64,000 bases of DNA from positions 2,822,147-2,886,146 of the forward strand of contig NC_054389.1 of assembly GCF_001625195.1 (NCBI RefSeq), in the 5' to 3' direction. Both the position numbers and the translations under genes were made by a program. This document shows, in pieces, positions 1 through 11,959 of the stretch. The notes below the pieces were generated by a model. The model saw nothing but the letters and a program-made list of their open reading frames with translations. It searched no databases and was not told where the DNA came from. Numbering within the stretch: position 1 is the first letter of the stretch; each line of letters starts with the position of its first letter. Source of the stretch: Drechmeria coniospora. Taxonomy: Eukaryota; Ascomycota; Sordariomycetes; Hypocreales; Ophiocordycipitaceae.

Positions 1-1688
1 ATGCCCTTTCGAGCCACCGGGTGACGAAGGTAGACTGCGGCGCAAATGTTGGGGTTGACTTCGAGGTAGCGAGGAATGAAAGCAAAAGCCGACATGAAAG
101 GTCGCGGTCGCCATGGTGTGGCGTACGGCTTGCTGTCATCGATGGGGTTCTCCTGGTCATACTGGAGAAGCTTTCCCAGCTTGCGCATCTCTTCTCTGGA
201 CAACTGAGAGGAACCCATGATTTGTATCGCCTTCTCCTTTTGCTGCTCCGAGAGCCCTTCTAGACCCTTATCCATCTGCCGCTTCCTGTTGTGTTGTTCC
301 ACTTCTTGTTCTCCCTCAGGAGCGCCGGACATTTCCTCGCGAGGTTTCAAGGAAAGTTTTTCGAAGCTCTCGCGCATAAGCTCGTGACTCTTCATCTGTA
401 GCTGAAGATCCTCCATCAAGTCCTGCGCATTCATTTCGCTGTCCTCGGGATGTGACAGGAAGCGTTTGGCATCGGCCCGAAATAGCCGGAGTTGCTTTTT
501 TTCCTTGGCTGTGAGATCTTTGGGGTTGGTTTGCAACAACTTCCTGACGTCCTTGAGGAGAAACCTGAGCGTCTTATTGTTCATTTCCCACGTCTCCCCT
601 TGCGTCAAAGATTCGATTCCTGAGCTCGCCAAATCATGGCTGGGAGTGGCTTCGGCCTCGTCTGCAGCGACGTCTTTGCTTGAACTGGTCGGGTCTTCTC
701 CATCACCTGCACGCGTGGCAGTGGATTCTGCCAAAGCATGTCGTGTCGCCTTGCCGCCCGAGGACTGGTCCACGATGCCTTTCAAGAATTCATCGGCCTT
801 CTTCTTGCGTGACTGAAGGTTTTCGCGCAGGCGTTTGTTTCCCTCGGGTTGTTTCTGCTGCCCTGTGCCATACATGACTTTTTCGATGTCGACCTGGAAC
901 ATGTCGCCTGGATTCAGTTGGTAGGACGGATGAATCATCTGCGCCCGGTCAATACAAATACAGCGTGGAAGAAATCAATATAGTTGCGCAACCGCGTCAC
1001 TGGGATGAAGGCCTTATGTACCTTTTTACCATTGACCATGACGGCCCCATGGATGACAAACTGTCGAGCCTGTCGGACACTACTCGCAAACAAAGCTCGG
1101 AACACTGCCGTGTCCAGCCTCCGTTCGAGGGGAGCGAACGTCATTTGCATGTAAGGCGTCATTTTGGAAAACTGGTCTGACAGCAGCTTATTGACATCTC
1201 CGAATGGTGGCGGCTTCCGTCGTGATTTCTCTTGCATGCTGAGCCCGGGGACTTTTGAGTACGAGTCGGCTGTTACATTGGATGTTGTCAAGCCGGATCC
1301 ACGCCCTGCGGCCTGCTCGGAGCCATCATTGGCAGCCAGATACTGGGGAGGCAGATCGACGGCGGACAGGAGTCGACGGGAAAACTGGCGCACCCATTTC
1401 TTCTCCGGTATGTGCTCACCGTGGTACGCTCTCGTTTTTGCCTTGGCAGCCCACTTCTGCTGGAAAAAAGTCGGCGTTCCCCTTATTTGGGGCTCGCGGC
1501 CAACCTGACGGTAGAGGTTGTAGAGGTTATACTTGTTCCACGATTGCCGCAGCTTCTATGCCATTGAATCGAGGTCAGCAAAAAGGACAACAAATGAGGC
1601 GCTGTGGGAGGCACTGGGATCGCAATGCGTTGGGGAAGAGGATACGTACGGGCCGGCTAAGGCTGTAGAAGCGGTATGGCTTGCGCAT
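1..1688 (-). CDS. NAM9: Mitochondrial small-subunit ribosomal protein uS4m (NAM9), 3' end outside window
   Basis: This is a structural protein of the mitochondrial small ribosomal subunit. I infer three exons on the minus strand: 1650-1688, 1022-1555 and 1-938. The introns start gtacgt and gtacat and end tag and cag, and all junctions keep frame. The protein starts [13 protein letters not shown] and continues into the uS4m N-terminal motif [13 protein letters not shown]. The S4 RNA-binding domain is at about residues 157-191 and contains [16 protein letters not shown], followed by [16 protein letters not shown] long charged C-terminal extension ends with [20 protein letters not shown], the conserved C-terminal block of fungal NAM9, and runs off the window at base 1. 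At least 503 residues are visible. The fungal protein is much larger than bacterial uS4 because of this extension. Family identity is firm; the exact ATG at 1688 is inferred. Confidence 0.92.
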
Positions 1689-2538
1689 CTTGACAAAGCC
1701 TACCCCCTTGGGACTGGAGATTGTAGGTCGAAGCCGTTGTTCAATGGGCAAGTCGTCTGTCTGTCTGCCTGTCCCAAAAATTCGGCGCAGCTGCCCAGCT
1801 CTCTCGGACGAATTTACCCGCCGGTCCGACAGGCAAGGTACGGAGAACATTCAACACTTAAGTATATGTACATTGGTTAGTGCATGTGTACCTAGTACAG
1901 TACTAAAGTCGGTATACTTACTAGGCAGGTACGGAAAAAGTACATGTTCAGTAATCCGTCGGAGTACAAGTATATACTTAAGCACTGTAAGTACTGGCAC
2001 CAATGCACGCACAGGCACGGAGAACAAGCAGGTGGATGGGTAATACCCAGCAATATTACAGCGGGGTACGGAGTACTTGTACACCTACTGTACTGCACTC
2101 CGTACATGTACACACCTACTTGTACGGAGTAAGTACATGCAAGTGCATGGACCTGGTCCAGTTTGTACCCGTACATATGCGGAGTAAGTACAGTAACACT
2201 CCGTAAGTACAATAATAATACTACAGTAAGTACGGAGTACGGGTACTCGGTTTGGAGTAGGTGTACTGAAGTACTGTTAAGTAGGTGTACATACACTTAC
2301 ATGTACATGCCGCTCATTAACAATTCGCTTTCCTCTCGTAATCAACGCGTCTCCCCCCCGAAAGACGCGTCTCGTCCATTCACTAACATCGTCCTACCGT
2401 CTTGAGTACGTCAATCGAGGCCAGCGAGGCACGCCACACAACAGATGTCGACGCTGGGACGAACTGATTTGCAACCCCGCAACATCCCACCAAAGATCAT
2501 ATTATTCTGAACGGCGAGCAAGAGGGGGCGATTTCAAT
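1689..2538. repeat. Intergenic region with GTACGGAGTA-type dispersed repeats
   Basis: This region lies between the divergent uS4m and CTF18 genes. About 1845-2310 is dense in GTAC, GTACGGAGTAC and AAGTAC words in both orientations, for example near 2064, 2120 and 2230. I found no convincing gene; the short open frames here are made of repeat words (Tyr/Val/Leu-rich). About 2320-2538 is ordinary sequence and probably holds the CTF18 promoter and leader. Confidence 0.8.
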
Positions 2539-5500
2539 ATGCTATCCGCATCGTCGCCTCTGGTCTTTCCCGCCAGCTCGTCACCTATCGCCCCTAAACG
2601 TCCGACACCCCACGATGGCCGGCCCAAACCCACGTCTGGAGTGAAAGGCCCTTTTCTGATTGAGGATGATGATGATTCAGAGCAAGAACCCACTCCCGAG
2701 GATGAGGGACCGTCTCCAAAAAGGCGAGCGCTTCAGCCTCATGCTGACGGAAAAACGGAAACTGGACCGGTTGCCGCAACCACCGATGCACATGGCGGTC
2801 ATGACAAGCAAGATACCGGCTCAAGCAGTCACGAGAATTTTATGCCACCCCTCCAATCTTTGCTTCCGGCTTGGTCTTCTCAGCGTCCACTATTCCAAGG
2901 CTCAATCCTCGATAATTTTCGGAACACCGCCTTCGCTTCCACGACATGTAGCGGCAAGAAAATTGCAATAAAATTACGGAAAACTACCGCCACCGCCTCG
3001 TATGAGTCCATGGCTGCGGCAAGGTCAAAAACAAAGGACGGCAGAGCAACTCGGAGTTACTATGGTGTCGAAATTCACGAGCTCATCACGGCGGCGGGGA
3101 AGCCGGTAGCAAACAAGCTGGAGCAGCCAAGATCAAGGATGGAGGCACCACCCCAGCCCATTGAGCCAGAGTCTCATTCAGTGAAGAGGCCGAGAAAGTC
3201 GTTGCTATGGACGGAAAAGTACCGCGCCAGAAAGTTCAGGGATCTTTGCGGCGACGATGGTACAAACCGAATGGTGTTGCGGTGGCTTAAGAAATGGGAC
3301 CCCATTGTTTTCCCTGGAGCGCCAAAGCCAAAGCCAGTCGTCACTAGGAGACCGGGGATGAGCCAAACGGACCTGGATGTGAAGGCTCACCGGAAGATTC
3401 TGATGCTCACAGGCCCTCCGGGGTTAGGAAAAACCACTCTGGCCCACGTCTGCGCCAAGCAGGCTGGCTACGAGGTCATCGAGGTCAACGCGAGTGACGA
3501 TCGCGGCCGAGATGTTGTCAAGAATCTAATCCGCACCAGCCTGGCAACGGAAAGTGTCAAGACTGTTTCAAACTCAAAGATGAAAGATGCCGTAGGCCAC
3601 CAGAAAGTTGCTAGGCCAGTCTGTGTTGTGGTCGATGAAGTCGACGGCGTAACATCTGGTTCGGGAGCATCTGGAGAAGGCGGGTTTGTCCGTGCATTGA
3701 TCGACCTTGTCCTCACCGATCAAAAGAATACATCGGAAAGCACAAAGCTATCCGCCGGGAGGGATCGGAAGACCAAAAAGGGCGACGATTTCCGGCTGAT
3801 GCGGCCCCTCATCCTCATCTGCAACGATGTGTATCATCCGGCTCTACGACCCCTGCGACAGTCCAACTTGGCCGAAATTATTCATGTCGGAAGGCCTTCT
3901 GTAGATGCCGTGGTCGGTCGATTGAAGGCTGTGTTCGAGAAGGAAGGCATTCCATGCGAGAAAGATGCGTCAAGGAAGCTATGTGAGGCTGCATGGGGGA
4001 TAGCCAGTGGCATCGACGCCAGGCGGCATGCAGAAAGCACTGTCCAAGGTGATCTCCGCGGAATCATGGTCGTGGGCGAATGGGTTGCTGCCCAGTTCAG
4101 GTCATCCGTCCTGGGAGATAACTGCGTGCTCACGAGGCAATGGATCGAGCGGAACATCCTCCAAGAACTGGCCAGCAACACGGCAGGCGCACGGGGACTC
4201 GGCCGCGGAAGCGCCAGGGATATCGTCAACCGCCTCTTTCAGGAGGGTGGGGGCTTCCCGAAGCAGGCCATGGATCTCTCCGGACCCAAAAGCCGACACG
4301 AGCTCCCCGAGTCTGTTCTAGGTTTTGGGGAGCAGCAGAAAAAGTACTCGATGGACCGACTGCAGCAGATGATTAATACGAGCGGCGAGATCGGCAACAT
4401 CTTGACCGACATATTCGCCCAATATCCCGAGCGTGAATTCAACGACGACATCTATCTCACAAAGCCGAATGAGGCGTACGAGTGGCTATATTTCTACGAC
4501 TCATGCCAGTCGCGGCTCTACGCCAGCCAAGATTGGGAGCTGAGCCCGTACCTCTGCCAGCCCGTACTTGCGTGCCACCACTTGTTCGCCTCGCCAAAGA
4601 AATTTGTCACCACCTTCGAAAAGCGCTGGGTTGCTGACGGCGCCGATGCTGCACCAATGCCCTTTTCGGGACCGCGAGCCGACTACCAGAGCCGAGAGGC
4701 AGAGAAGCAGACAAGGGCACAACTTCAAGCCCTTCAGGCTCAGCTAAGTCCGTCGCTTACCCGCCTGTTTCGCAGCCCCGAAGACGTTGCCACAGACTTC
4801 CTGCCATACCTGGCACGCATCCTCGCCCCAGACGTCAAGCCTGTTGTCGTCGGCGGCAGCCAGGGGTCGATGGCTAGCGTCCGCAAGGAGAGCGAACGGG
4901 CCATGGTGCGGCGCGCATCCGAAGTGCTCGCCGATATGGGCATCGCCCTGCTCAAGGGCAAGATCGAAGACGACTCGGTCTATAGCCGAGGGCCACAATA
5001 CGTCTATCGCATGGAACCGTGAGTCCCCTTCCGCCCGCGCTCTGGCTCTTGAGCAACGAATAGCTGACTCGTGACCGAAAAGCGATATCGATGCCCTCTC
5101 AACCTTCGAAACGGGTGCATCCATTCTCTCCTCACAGGCACCCACGCGTTATGCTGTCCGTCAGGTCCTCGACCAGGAACTTCAGCGCACCATAGCCATG
5201 CGTGAAATGGCCATGCGCCAGGCGCGGTTTCAGTGCGGCGCCGCATCCTCGTCATCGCTGTCATCAGCACCGCCATCGACTGGCCTAGTGGTGGCATCTC
5301 TTCGATCCCTCGTCGGCGAAGAGGAACCCGCCAAGAGCGGTGGCGCGGACAGCAAAGAGGCAGGGGGCGTCATCGTCAAGGACTTTTTTGGGCGAGTCAT
5401 TGAGGCACGGCCACTTGCGGCGCCTGATGGGAACGGTGCCGATGGGAGAGCCAAGAAGGGTGACCGCAAGGTTTGGGTCACGTTTCACGAGGGGCAAAAT

Positions 5501-5551
5501 AATGCGGTGAGGAAGCCGATCTCGTTACAGGAGTTTATGAGGGTGTTGTGA
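2539..5551 (+). CDS. CTF18: Chromosome transmission fidelity protein 18 (CTF18), RFC-like clamp loader ATPase
   Basis: CTF18 is the large subunit of the CTF18-RFC clamp loader, which acts with DCC1 and CTF8 in sister-chromatid cohesion and checkpoint signalling. Two exons: 2539-5018 and 5083-5551, with a 64-nt intron (gtgagt..aag), giving about 982 residues. The N-terminus is acidic and disordered. The AAA+ core begins near LLWTEKYRARKFRDLCGD. Walker A is GPPGLGKTT at about residue 292, Walker B is VVVDEVDG at about 361-368, and the RFC-box NASDDRGRDVV lies between them. LILICNDVY precedes the helical lid. The C-terminal exon ends with VWVTFHEGQNNAVRKPISLQEFM, the conserved tail that in this family contacts CTF8/DCC1. 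The start is an ATG after a TCAAT context, with no upstream in-frame extension that looks conserved. The gene converges on CYB2, with 212 bp between stop codons. Confidence 0.95.
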
Positions 5552-5763
5552 GGGCATGAGCATACGCATGATGCCAAATGCGTACTGAGCATGCGACAAA
5601 CAGCTGTGGTAGGGAATGCCATCGCTGTTCCGGCGGGAGAGTCATTGCCGAGGCTACGATGCCCGTGATGCCATACTGGTGGCCTGCACGGCCGAGAATC
5701 GGGTAGGCGAGTTATTGCGTCCTCCAAAGATGTTGTTGCCGCCCGCACTCCTCTTCTTCAACC

Positions 5764-7582
5764 TTATATCTTCGGCCGGGGTCTTTGGGCGGGGACTACT
5801 AGTGGATCATACACCGTCCTCGAGAGGGCATCGACGGGTGTCGAGTTTGAGTGGACAAAGAGACCTTTCGTGTCCACCAGGCCGGGGTGCAGGTCTTTGA
5901 CGCTCGCGCAGCCAATCAGTCTCATGTTCATCTCCATCTCATCCTTGAGCAGTTGCATGGCGCGCTCGACGCCCTCCTGGCCGTACGCGCTCATAGCATA
6001 GAGGAATGGCCGGCCGATACCGACGCCGGTGGCGCCAAGGCACAGGGCCTTGAGAATGTCATTGGCGCGGCGGAAGCCTCCGTCGACGAAGACTTGGAAA
6101 CTCTTGTCGACGCCCCGCTCGCGCAGGACGGGCATCGTCTCTGCGAGGACCTCGATGCCGGAGCGGGCAAAGTCGAGCTGGCGGCCGCCGTGGTTGGAGA
6201 GGACGACGCCCTGGACGCCAGCCTCGACGGCACGGAGCACGTCCTCGACGCGCTGCACGCCCTTGAGGATGATGGGCATCCGGGTTATGTCCCGGAACCA
6301 GGAGATGTCCTTCCAACTGAGCGACGGATCAATAAAGGACGAAATAGCGCGCGCCGCCCCTTGACTGTTGTCGGTCTCTTGGCCCGACTGGATGTCACTT
6401 CCTTGATCGGTGAATTTGGTCCGCATGTCCTTCTCGCGCCGTCCCAGCTGCGGAGCATCTACTGTGATGAACAGACCCTTGCAACCTCGCTTCTCGGCGT
6501 GCTCGACTATTCTACGCGTGATGTCGCGGTTCTTGTTGACGTAGAGCTGGAGCCACTGCACCTGGTCCCCTTGTTTGGCGTCGACAATCTCGTCAAAGGA
6601 ACACGAGGCTAGCGTGGGGATCATCTGTATCACGTTGTGAGACCGGGCGGCGCGAGTCAAAACAACCTCGCCCTCGGAGTTTCCCAGTTTTCCGAGCGCA
6701 GTGGCCGTGACGTAAAAGGGGGCGGCGCATTTCGACCCGAGCATGGTGGTGGTGAAGTCAACAGTCTCGACATCAACGAGGACCTGGGGTCGGAACCATA
6801 TCCGGTGAAGTGCGCTGTGGTTCTCGCGCATCGTCTACACGAGGAGGAAGCCAGGTCAGCACACGCACCTTGGGGGTCGGGTGCCCTTCTCGCACCGTCG
6901 TCGACTCACCATCTCGTCATCGGCCGCGCTCGAATAGTAGCCCCAGGCCGCTCGCTTCATGGTCCTCCGGGCCACGGCCTCGAAGTCGAAAAGGTTGTAG
7001 CATTGCGAGAGCAGCGGTCTTTGGGCGATGCGTTCCTGACGTCCTGCCTCTTCGGCATCCTCGTCCGCGTCCTTTGCTTCCTTGGCTACCGAATCCATGT
7101 TGACAGGTCCCAGGTGCTTGGACTTGTCGAGATACTTGTCCAGCGTGTCGGGAGGGTGGATCGGGTCGAACTCCTCGCTTGCATCTTTGCCCTGCAGAGC
7201 ATAAGTTGGTTAGGAGGCGAATGTGATCGAGGCTAGAAACTCCCATGCGGCGGCGGCGGAAGGACATACGGCATATTTCAATATGACTTTGGGGCCGCCA
7301 GGGTGCTCTAAATAAGGTTACTTTCATCGTTCGATTTCGCTGTGGGCATGTAGCAGCTGCTCATCATCCCTCGTTTGGGGGAATGGCAAATGCAAACGCA
7401 CCAGCTAAGAAATCCGTTACATCGTACGCATTGGACTAAGGTTGATAGAGCCATGACGTTAACATCCTTGCGCGGAAGTCTTGCACCTCGGATATCACTC
7501 TCCATGGCAAGCTTACGTGAATGATGACCCAAGCTGACTTCGCACTGTTGTGCTCTGCAACCTCGCTACCTTGTAGAACCAT
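5764..7582 (-). CDS. CYB2: Flavocytochrome b2, L-lactate dehydrogenase (cytochrome) family
   Basis: This is an FMN-dependent alpha-hydroxy acid dehydrogenase with an N-terminal cytochrome b5 domain; the family oxidises L-lactate and passes electrons to cytochrome c. Five exons: 7517-7582, 7402-7435, 7270-7307, 6910-7191 and 5764-6834, giving about 496 residues. The b5 domain starts right at the N-terminus (MVLQGSEVAEHNSAKSAWVI). Heme ligands are H35 in EHPGG and H58 in DPIHPPDTL. The TIM-barrel FMN domain begins at about residue 110. It contains Y239 in LYVNKN, K331 in IILKGV, and the catalytic H355 with R358 in SNHGGRQLD. The mitochondrial presequence found in yeast Cyb2 is absent, so location and exact substrate are uncertain (lactate, glycolate or a longer 2-hydroxy acid). 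Three of the introns fall within the b5 region. Confidence 0.93.
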
Positions 7583-8859
7583 GTTGACTCGAGGAAGAAT
7601 TCGCAAGCCGCAGGTGAGTGTTGGTTATCCTATCTTCTCTGCCGGCGAGCTTTTGAAGACGAGAACAAGGGAACAGCAAGGGAATGAATGAGTTGCCGAG
7701 GCTGAAGCTCAGTGAACCATTGGATGAGGTAATCAATCAAATCACTACGATGAAGTGTGGGGGGGGGGGCAACAGGGAACATTCTAATTACTATAGAAGT
7801 TCCTTTCCTCCGCAGATGTAAGTAGATATTATTAGTGCGGCGGAGTACGGCGTACTGTACATTTAGTCTGAAGTACGGAGTACTTGTGTACTATCTACAG
7901 TGCTAGTATTATGAGTACGGTGTACCTAGTACTGTAGGGTAGGGTAGGGGAATAAGAAGTACGGAGTACGGAGTAATACTCTGTCATATAACAGTGCTGT
8001 GGCAAAAGGAACGATTCATATTGTAATTAGTGGTGGCGCTACCAAATTTGAATCGTCTCTTTGTCTAGAGACTGTAGTATTTATTACTCCGTACTCCGTA
8101 CTCCGAAGGAAAACACATACACATGTACAGCTGTGCACCGACGAGAACACGTACTGAAGAGTAATTAATTAATATTAGTACTCATACTCCGTACAGGCAC
8201 TCGCCTAACTACGTACTACAAGTACTGTAGATGTAACCCTAAGTGTAACTTGCACTTATATTAAAGTTCGTGGCTAGTAATACTTGCACAGTCACTTGAC
8301 GAAAGTGACGTTTCGTATAATATATAAATGCCGTTGGTACGGAGTATTACTAGTACTTATATCTACAGGTACATGATAATACGCATAGGATTCCCGTCTT
8401 GTATTACTACGCTTCTGGGGCGCAGCCATAATGTTTGCATCGATCGTATCCGCTGTCAACACTCTATTGAGCGTGATATAATTCGGGTTTCTGGATCGGT
8501 CAATTGTCGCCGTGGTGCATATTCCAGCCAAAGGCGGGATTCTAGGTAGGCACGTGCAGGTGCACCCTCACACAACTAACCCCAATGTCTACGTCTGGCT
8601 CTACCTGATGGTCTTAATAACTATCTCTTGCGTCATGCGTGGTCCGCCTCCGCCATCTTCCACCTTGGGGTATGTCGCATTCGCAACTCCCACGTGCAGC
8701 GAATGGGTCATGCCGCATCCCTCTCGCCAGGGGTCAATACAGGCGATGCCATCCAGTCTCGGCGAGCAGCGACGCTTCTCTCGCCTCCCAACTGCCCCCA
8801 ACCAGTGCTGGCAGTCGCGACATGACAACCTGATTTCCCTTCTTGCCTCATCATGTCCC
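7583..8859. repeat. Intergenic region with GTACGGAGTAC repeat block (about 7830-8360)
   Basis: About 7583-7800 is the CYB2 upstream region; it includes a run of eleven or more G residues near 7757. From about 7830 to 8360 there are many copies of TACGGAGTAC and TACTCCGTAC. One head-to-tail cluster of ACTCCGT lies at about 8088-8105, and a GGGTAGGGTAGGG run near 7940. No gene is supported. Bases 8512-8859 carry an open frame that runs into the antisense of BRO1; I treat it as a shadow. Confidence 0.75.
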
Positions 8860-11800
8860 TCAACTCCACGCATTCAGGCCGGCCCACGGATCGTGAGGCT
8901 TCTGCGGCTGCTGGACCGATGCGGAGTGAGGCTGGCCGGCGTGTTCTTGCCTCCCGTGGGACATCGTCTGCTGGGGTCCCCCAAACGAGGGCGAAGAAAA
9001 ACCGGAAGGCGCATGAAATGCCTGGACCTGTTGCGGTTGCGAAGCACCGTTCCCTTGATACGCATGATGCAGCGCCGCAGCCGATTGTCCCACCATTGGT
9101 TGGTTGGGCGGTGGCGACGTTGTTCCTGCAGCGGGCCCGTACTGGCTTGGGCTGTACGGAGGATGCGAGAATGTGCCGACGGTGGCAGGTGGGCTCGTGT
9201 ACACAGCATGCCCACGCTGCGGCTCCTGGTTGGGTACCTGCGTCGGCGATGGCAAGCCCGGCACTTGATAATGTCCATGGAAGTTGGTCTGTATGTAGCC
9301 GGGTGTCATTCCAGTTGGGTATTGGGCGTTTAGCGTTGGTGCTGGCTGCGTCGACAGTTGCGTGGGCGAATTTGCCGGCTCTACCGACATTCGCTCCATG
9401 AGCCCACGAAGCCGTTCCCGCTCCCGCTCTGCTTGACTGCTCTTGTTCGCCAGCTGTCCCTGCTCGATTCTGTCCAGCAACTGCGCCCCTTCGGACCTCC
9501 GGTTGCTGACAAATGTCTCGACGTTCTTGTCCAGGCTATCCACCGTCTCCCTCATTTCCAGATACCAGCCTTTGGCGCTCTGCAGGCCCGATTCCAGGTC
9601 CAGAAACTCCTGGTACGCTCGTTTGTACCTGCCGCTCGCCAGGGATCTCCGGCGCTCCGTCGATTCATGCTTGCTCCGCTCTGCCTGCACCCGCTTATCC
9701 TTCAACAGCGCGTTGAAATTAGTCGTCAGCTCTTTCATCAACACCGACTGCTTGTGGCTCGCTTGCAGCAGTCGGTTCCGGTGCGGCCCAAACTTTTCAA
9801 GTTCCTGCTCGAACACTTGAGCCTCGTAGTTGGATATTGACTTCTTGTTGAGGATGAGCACTTGAGATATGTCGTCTGCGTGAACCTGCCGAGCGTAAGT
9901 ATACCTGCCACCCTCAACCTCGACCGTGGTAAAGCTCACCCTATCCTTGAGGTCCTTCAACACCTGGTTGCGTTCTCGCTTGACCTGCTTCAGCTTTTTG
10001 AGAATATCCTCCACCTTGTTTATTTGGTCCGCCACGCTCGGTCTATTCTCGTCAAAGTCCGCGTCGAGAAGACTCGGCACGGCCGAGTCTTGGCTGGCCA
10101 CGTTGCTGGCTTGGCCCGAAGCCATGGTCACGGCCCGATGGTAGAGCTGGTCCACCTCGCCGTCCCGTGCAGCACGGCGCATCTCGTCAAACTCGACTTC
10201 GTTGTGGCGAAGCTTTTCCACCAGCTGACCGTCGCTCCGCAACGCCTCTTGCAACGCCTCCCGGTAGTTCGTGACATCCCCTCGCAACGTCGTCGTCAAC
10301 ATCCCGCTTGGCTGCTGGCTCCATTCGTTGCCGTATTTGGACCGCATCTTCTCGCAGACGCTCTCTTCCATCTCGAGTTGCTTCGAGCACTTGTCCAGCA
10401 CCGATACAATCGCGTCCTTCTGCGCCTCGAGGGAGTCCAGAATTACTTGGGGGTTTTCGTGGTCCGCCACATCGGCACACCATTGCCGGAACTCCCCATC
10501 AGGTGCACCATCCTCCTGGTCGACCCCTCCTTTGAGAATCTGCAAGGCTCCCGGGAGGCTCAGGTAGTCCAGACTGGCAGCCAACTCGCTGTTGGCAGCG
10601 TCCACCTTCTCGCTCTCGGCCCTCACCAGTTTGGCCTTTTCCTCCTCGTACAAGCTCGCCGACTCGGTCACGGCCAGGGGCACAATCTTGCTAAACAAGT
10701 CTGGCCCGGTGATGCGCGAAATATCCCGGCCGGCATAGAGTTCGCTCACCGGGATCGGCTTCGCGGCAGGCATCTTGGCGATGGCCGGAAGGCTAGCCTC
10801 GGGTGCGACAGTTTGGTGGTAGACGAAGTCGTTGTCCTTGGCTGCTTCACGAAGTTTCTCCTGCACAGTCGAGTGTTGCCGTTTCGTGAACTCCTGCAGC
10901 AGGACGCTCGTCTCGGCACTCAGGTCGGCGCTCGGAGGGATCAAGGTTGGAAAGCTTCTCGACATCCGTTCGGCTTCTTTGCTGAGACTCTCGGCAACCT
11001 GGAGCCGTGACACGGCACTGCCATGTTCGCCCGCTTCGTCGTCGACCAGCGCCTGGTAGTATTGCGCGACGGAATTGAACAGGTGGGTTTTGATCTGCAA
11101 TGCACCCGTCAACACCGACGTTCACACAATGCACGAGTGGATTGTCATCCATACCTGGACCATGGTCAACCACACTTTCTCAAATATAGTCCTGTTGACG
11201 TTGTCCTGGATTCCCTCGATGGATTGCCCGTACAGATGGCCGGTCTGGGCCGCCAGCTTGGCCAGCAGGCCGGCCTTCTTGCCCGCGGCCACCTGTTTTT
11301 CGAGGAATATCTCTTGCGCCTGCGCAAGAGTTATTTGGATGAGTGTCTTGACAGTCTCCCTGCTGAGATCAGATGACGGCGCATGCAGGAAGTTCTCGTT
11401 GATGTAGGTGAACATGCCGGCAGACGCCTGGAACGAGTGGTACGCCGCCTTGAGGGCAGACTCGTCAGCCCGGTTCTGGGAGGCGCCATGGCCGGATAGA
11501 TGAGCAGAGATGTTGAAGATTACGGACGCTTTTTCAAAGGCCAGGGAGTATTGCGTCGTCGGCTTCTGGGTAAAGGCATCGAACCTGCACCGGAACAGGA
11601 TGTAGCGGTTAGCATGAGCCGCGCCAAGGCTTCGCCAAGTTGCTTGAGCTTCAGAAGGAGATGGCATGGGTCTGGACGAACCACGTGAAGGAGACCTTGA
11701 TGTGCTGCTCATCCACGGGGAAACGGAGGTCGAGCATCTCGAGCTGGCCGTAGTATCTGTATAGCATATCACGACCCGACGTGCTTTCCTTGCCAGCGCC

Positions 11801-11959
11801 TCTCATGTCTTGCCTCAGTCGATTCAAGGTCGCACATTCCTCGGCATAGCGTTCAGGGTCATCGCCGTACGTGTGGCGAATGTACGACTTGAGTGGCTCG
11901 ATCCAATCAATCTCGCTCGTGGCCTTGAGCGGCACCGAGATCATCGGCGATTGCGCCAT
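8860..11959 (-). CDS. BRO1: BRO1, ESCRT-III-associated vacuolar protein-sorting factor
   Basis: BRO1 (ALIX family) binds ESCRT-III and recruits deubiquitinase to endosomes during multivesicular body sorting. Three exons: 11682-11959, 11155-11584 and 8860-11094, about 980 residues. The N-terminal BRO1 domain (about residues 1-390) contains MISVPLKATSEIDWIEPL, CATLNRLRQDMRGAGKES, RYYGQLEMLDLRFP and SLAFEKASVIFNIS. A coiled-coil V-domain follows (about 400-730). The C-terminus is a low-complexity Pro/Gln/Tyr/Ser tail ending PWAGLNAWS. The N-terminal sequence resembles Bro1 rather than the related PalA/Rim20 as I know it. Intron 1 uses a gttcgt donor, which keeps the conserved SFTWFDAFT reading. 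An in-frame extension upstream of the chosen ATG (11959) looks unrelated to the family. Confidence 0.94.

Noticed and set aside
1892..2296. Tyr/Val/Leu-rich frames inside the repeat block
   Set aside because: They are translations of GTAC-type repeat words, not genes; the same composition appears in other blocks.
8512..9333. Plus-strand open frame of 273 codons
   Set aside because: Most of it is antisense to the BRO1 C-terminal exon, its composition is Arg/Leu-rich shadow-like, and no family is recognisable.
9862..11010. Plus-strand open frame of 382 codons
   Set aside because: Antisense to the BRO1 coiled-coil exon; no family similarity.
8860..11959. Reading this gene as PalA/Rim20 (pH signalling)
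   Set aside because: The N-terminal blocks (MISVPLKATSEIDWIEPL, CATLNRLRQDMRGAGKES) and about 980-residue length fit Bro1; PalA/Rim20 is shorter and opens differently as I know it.
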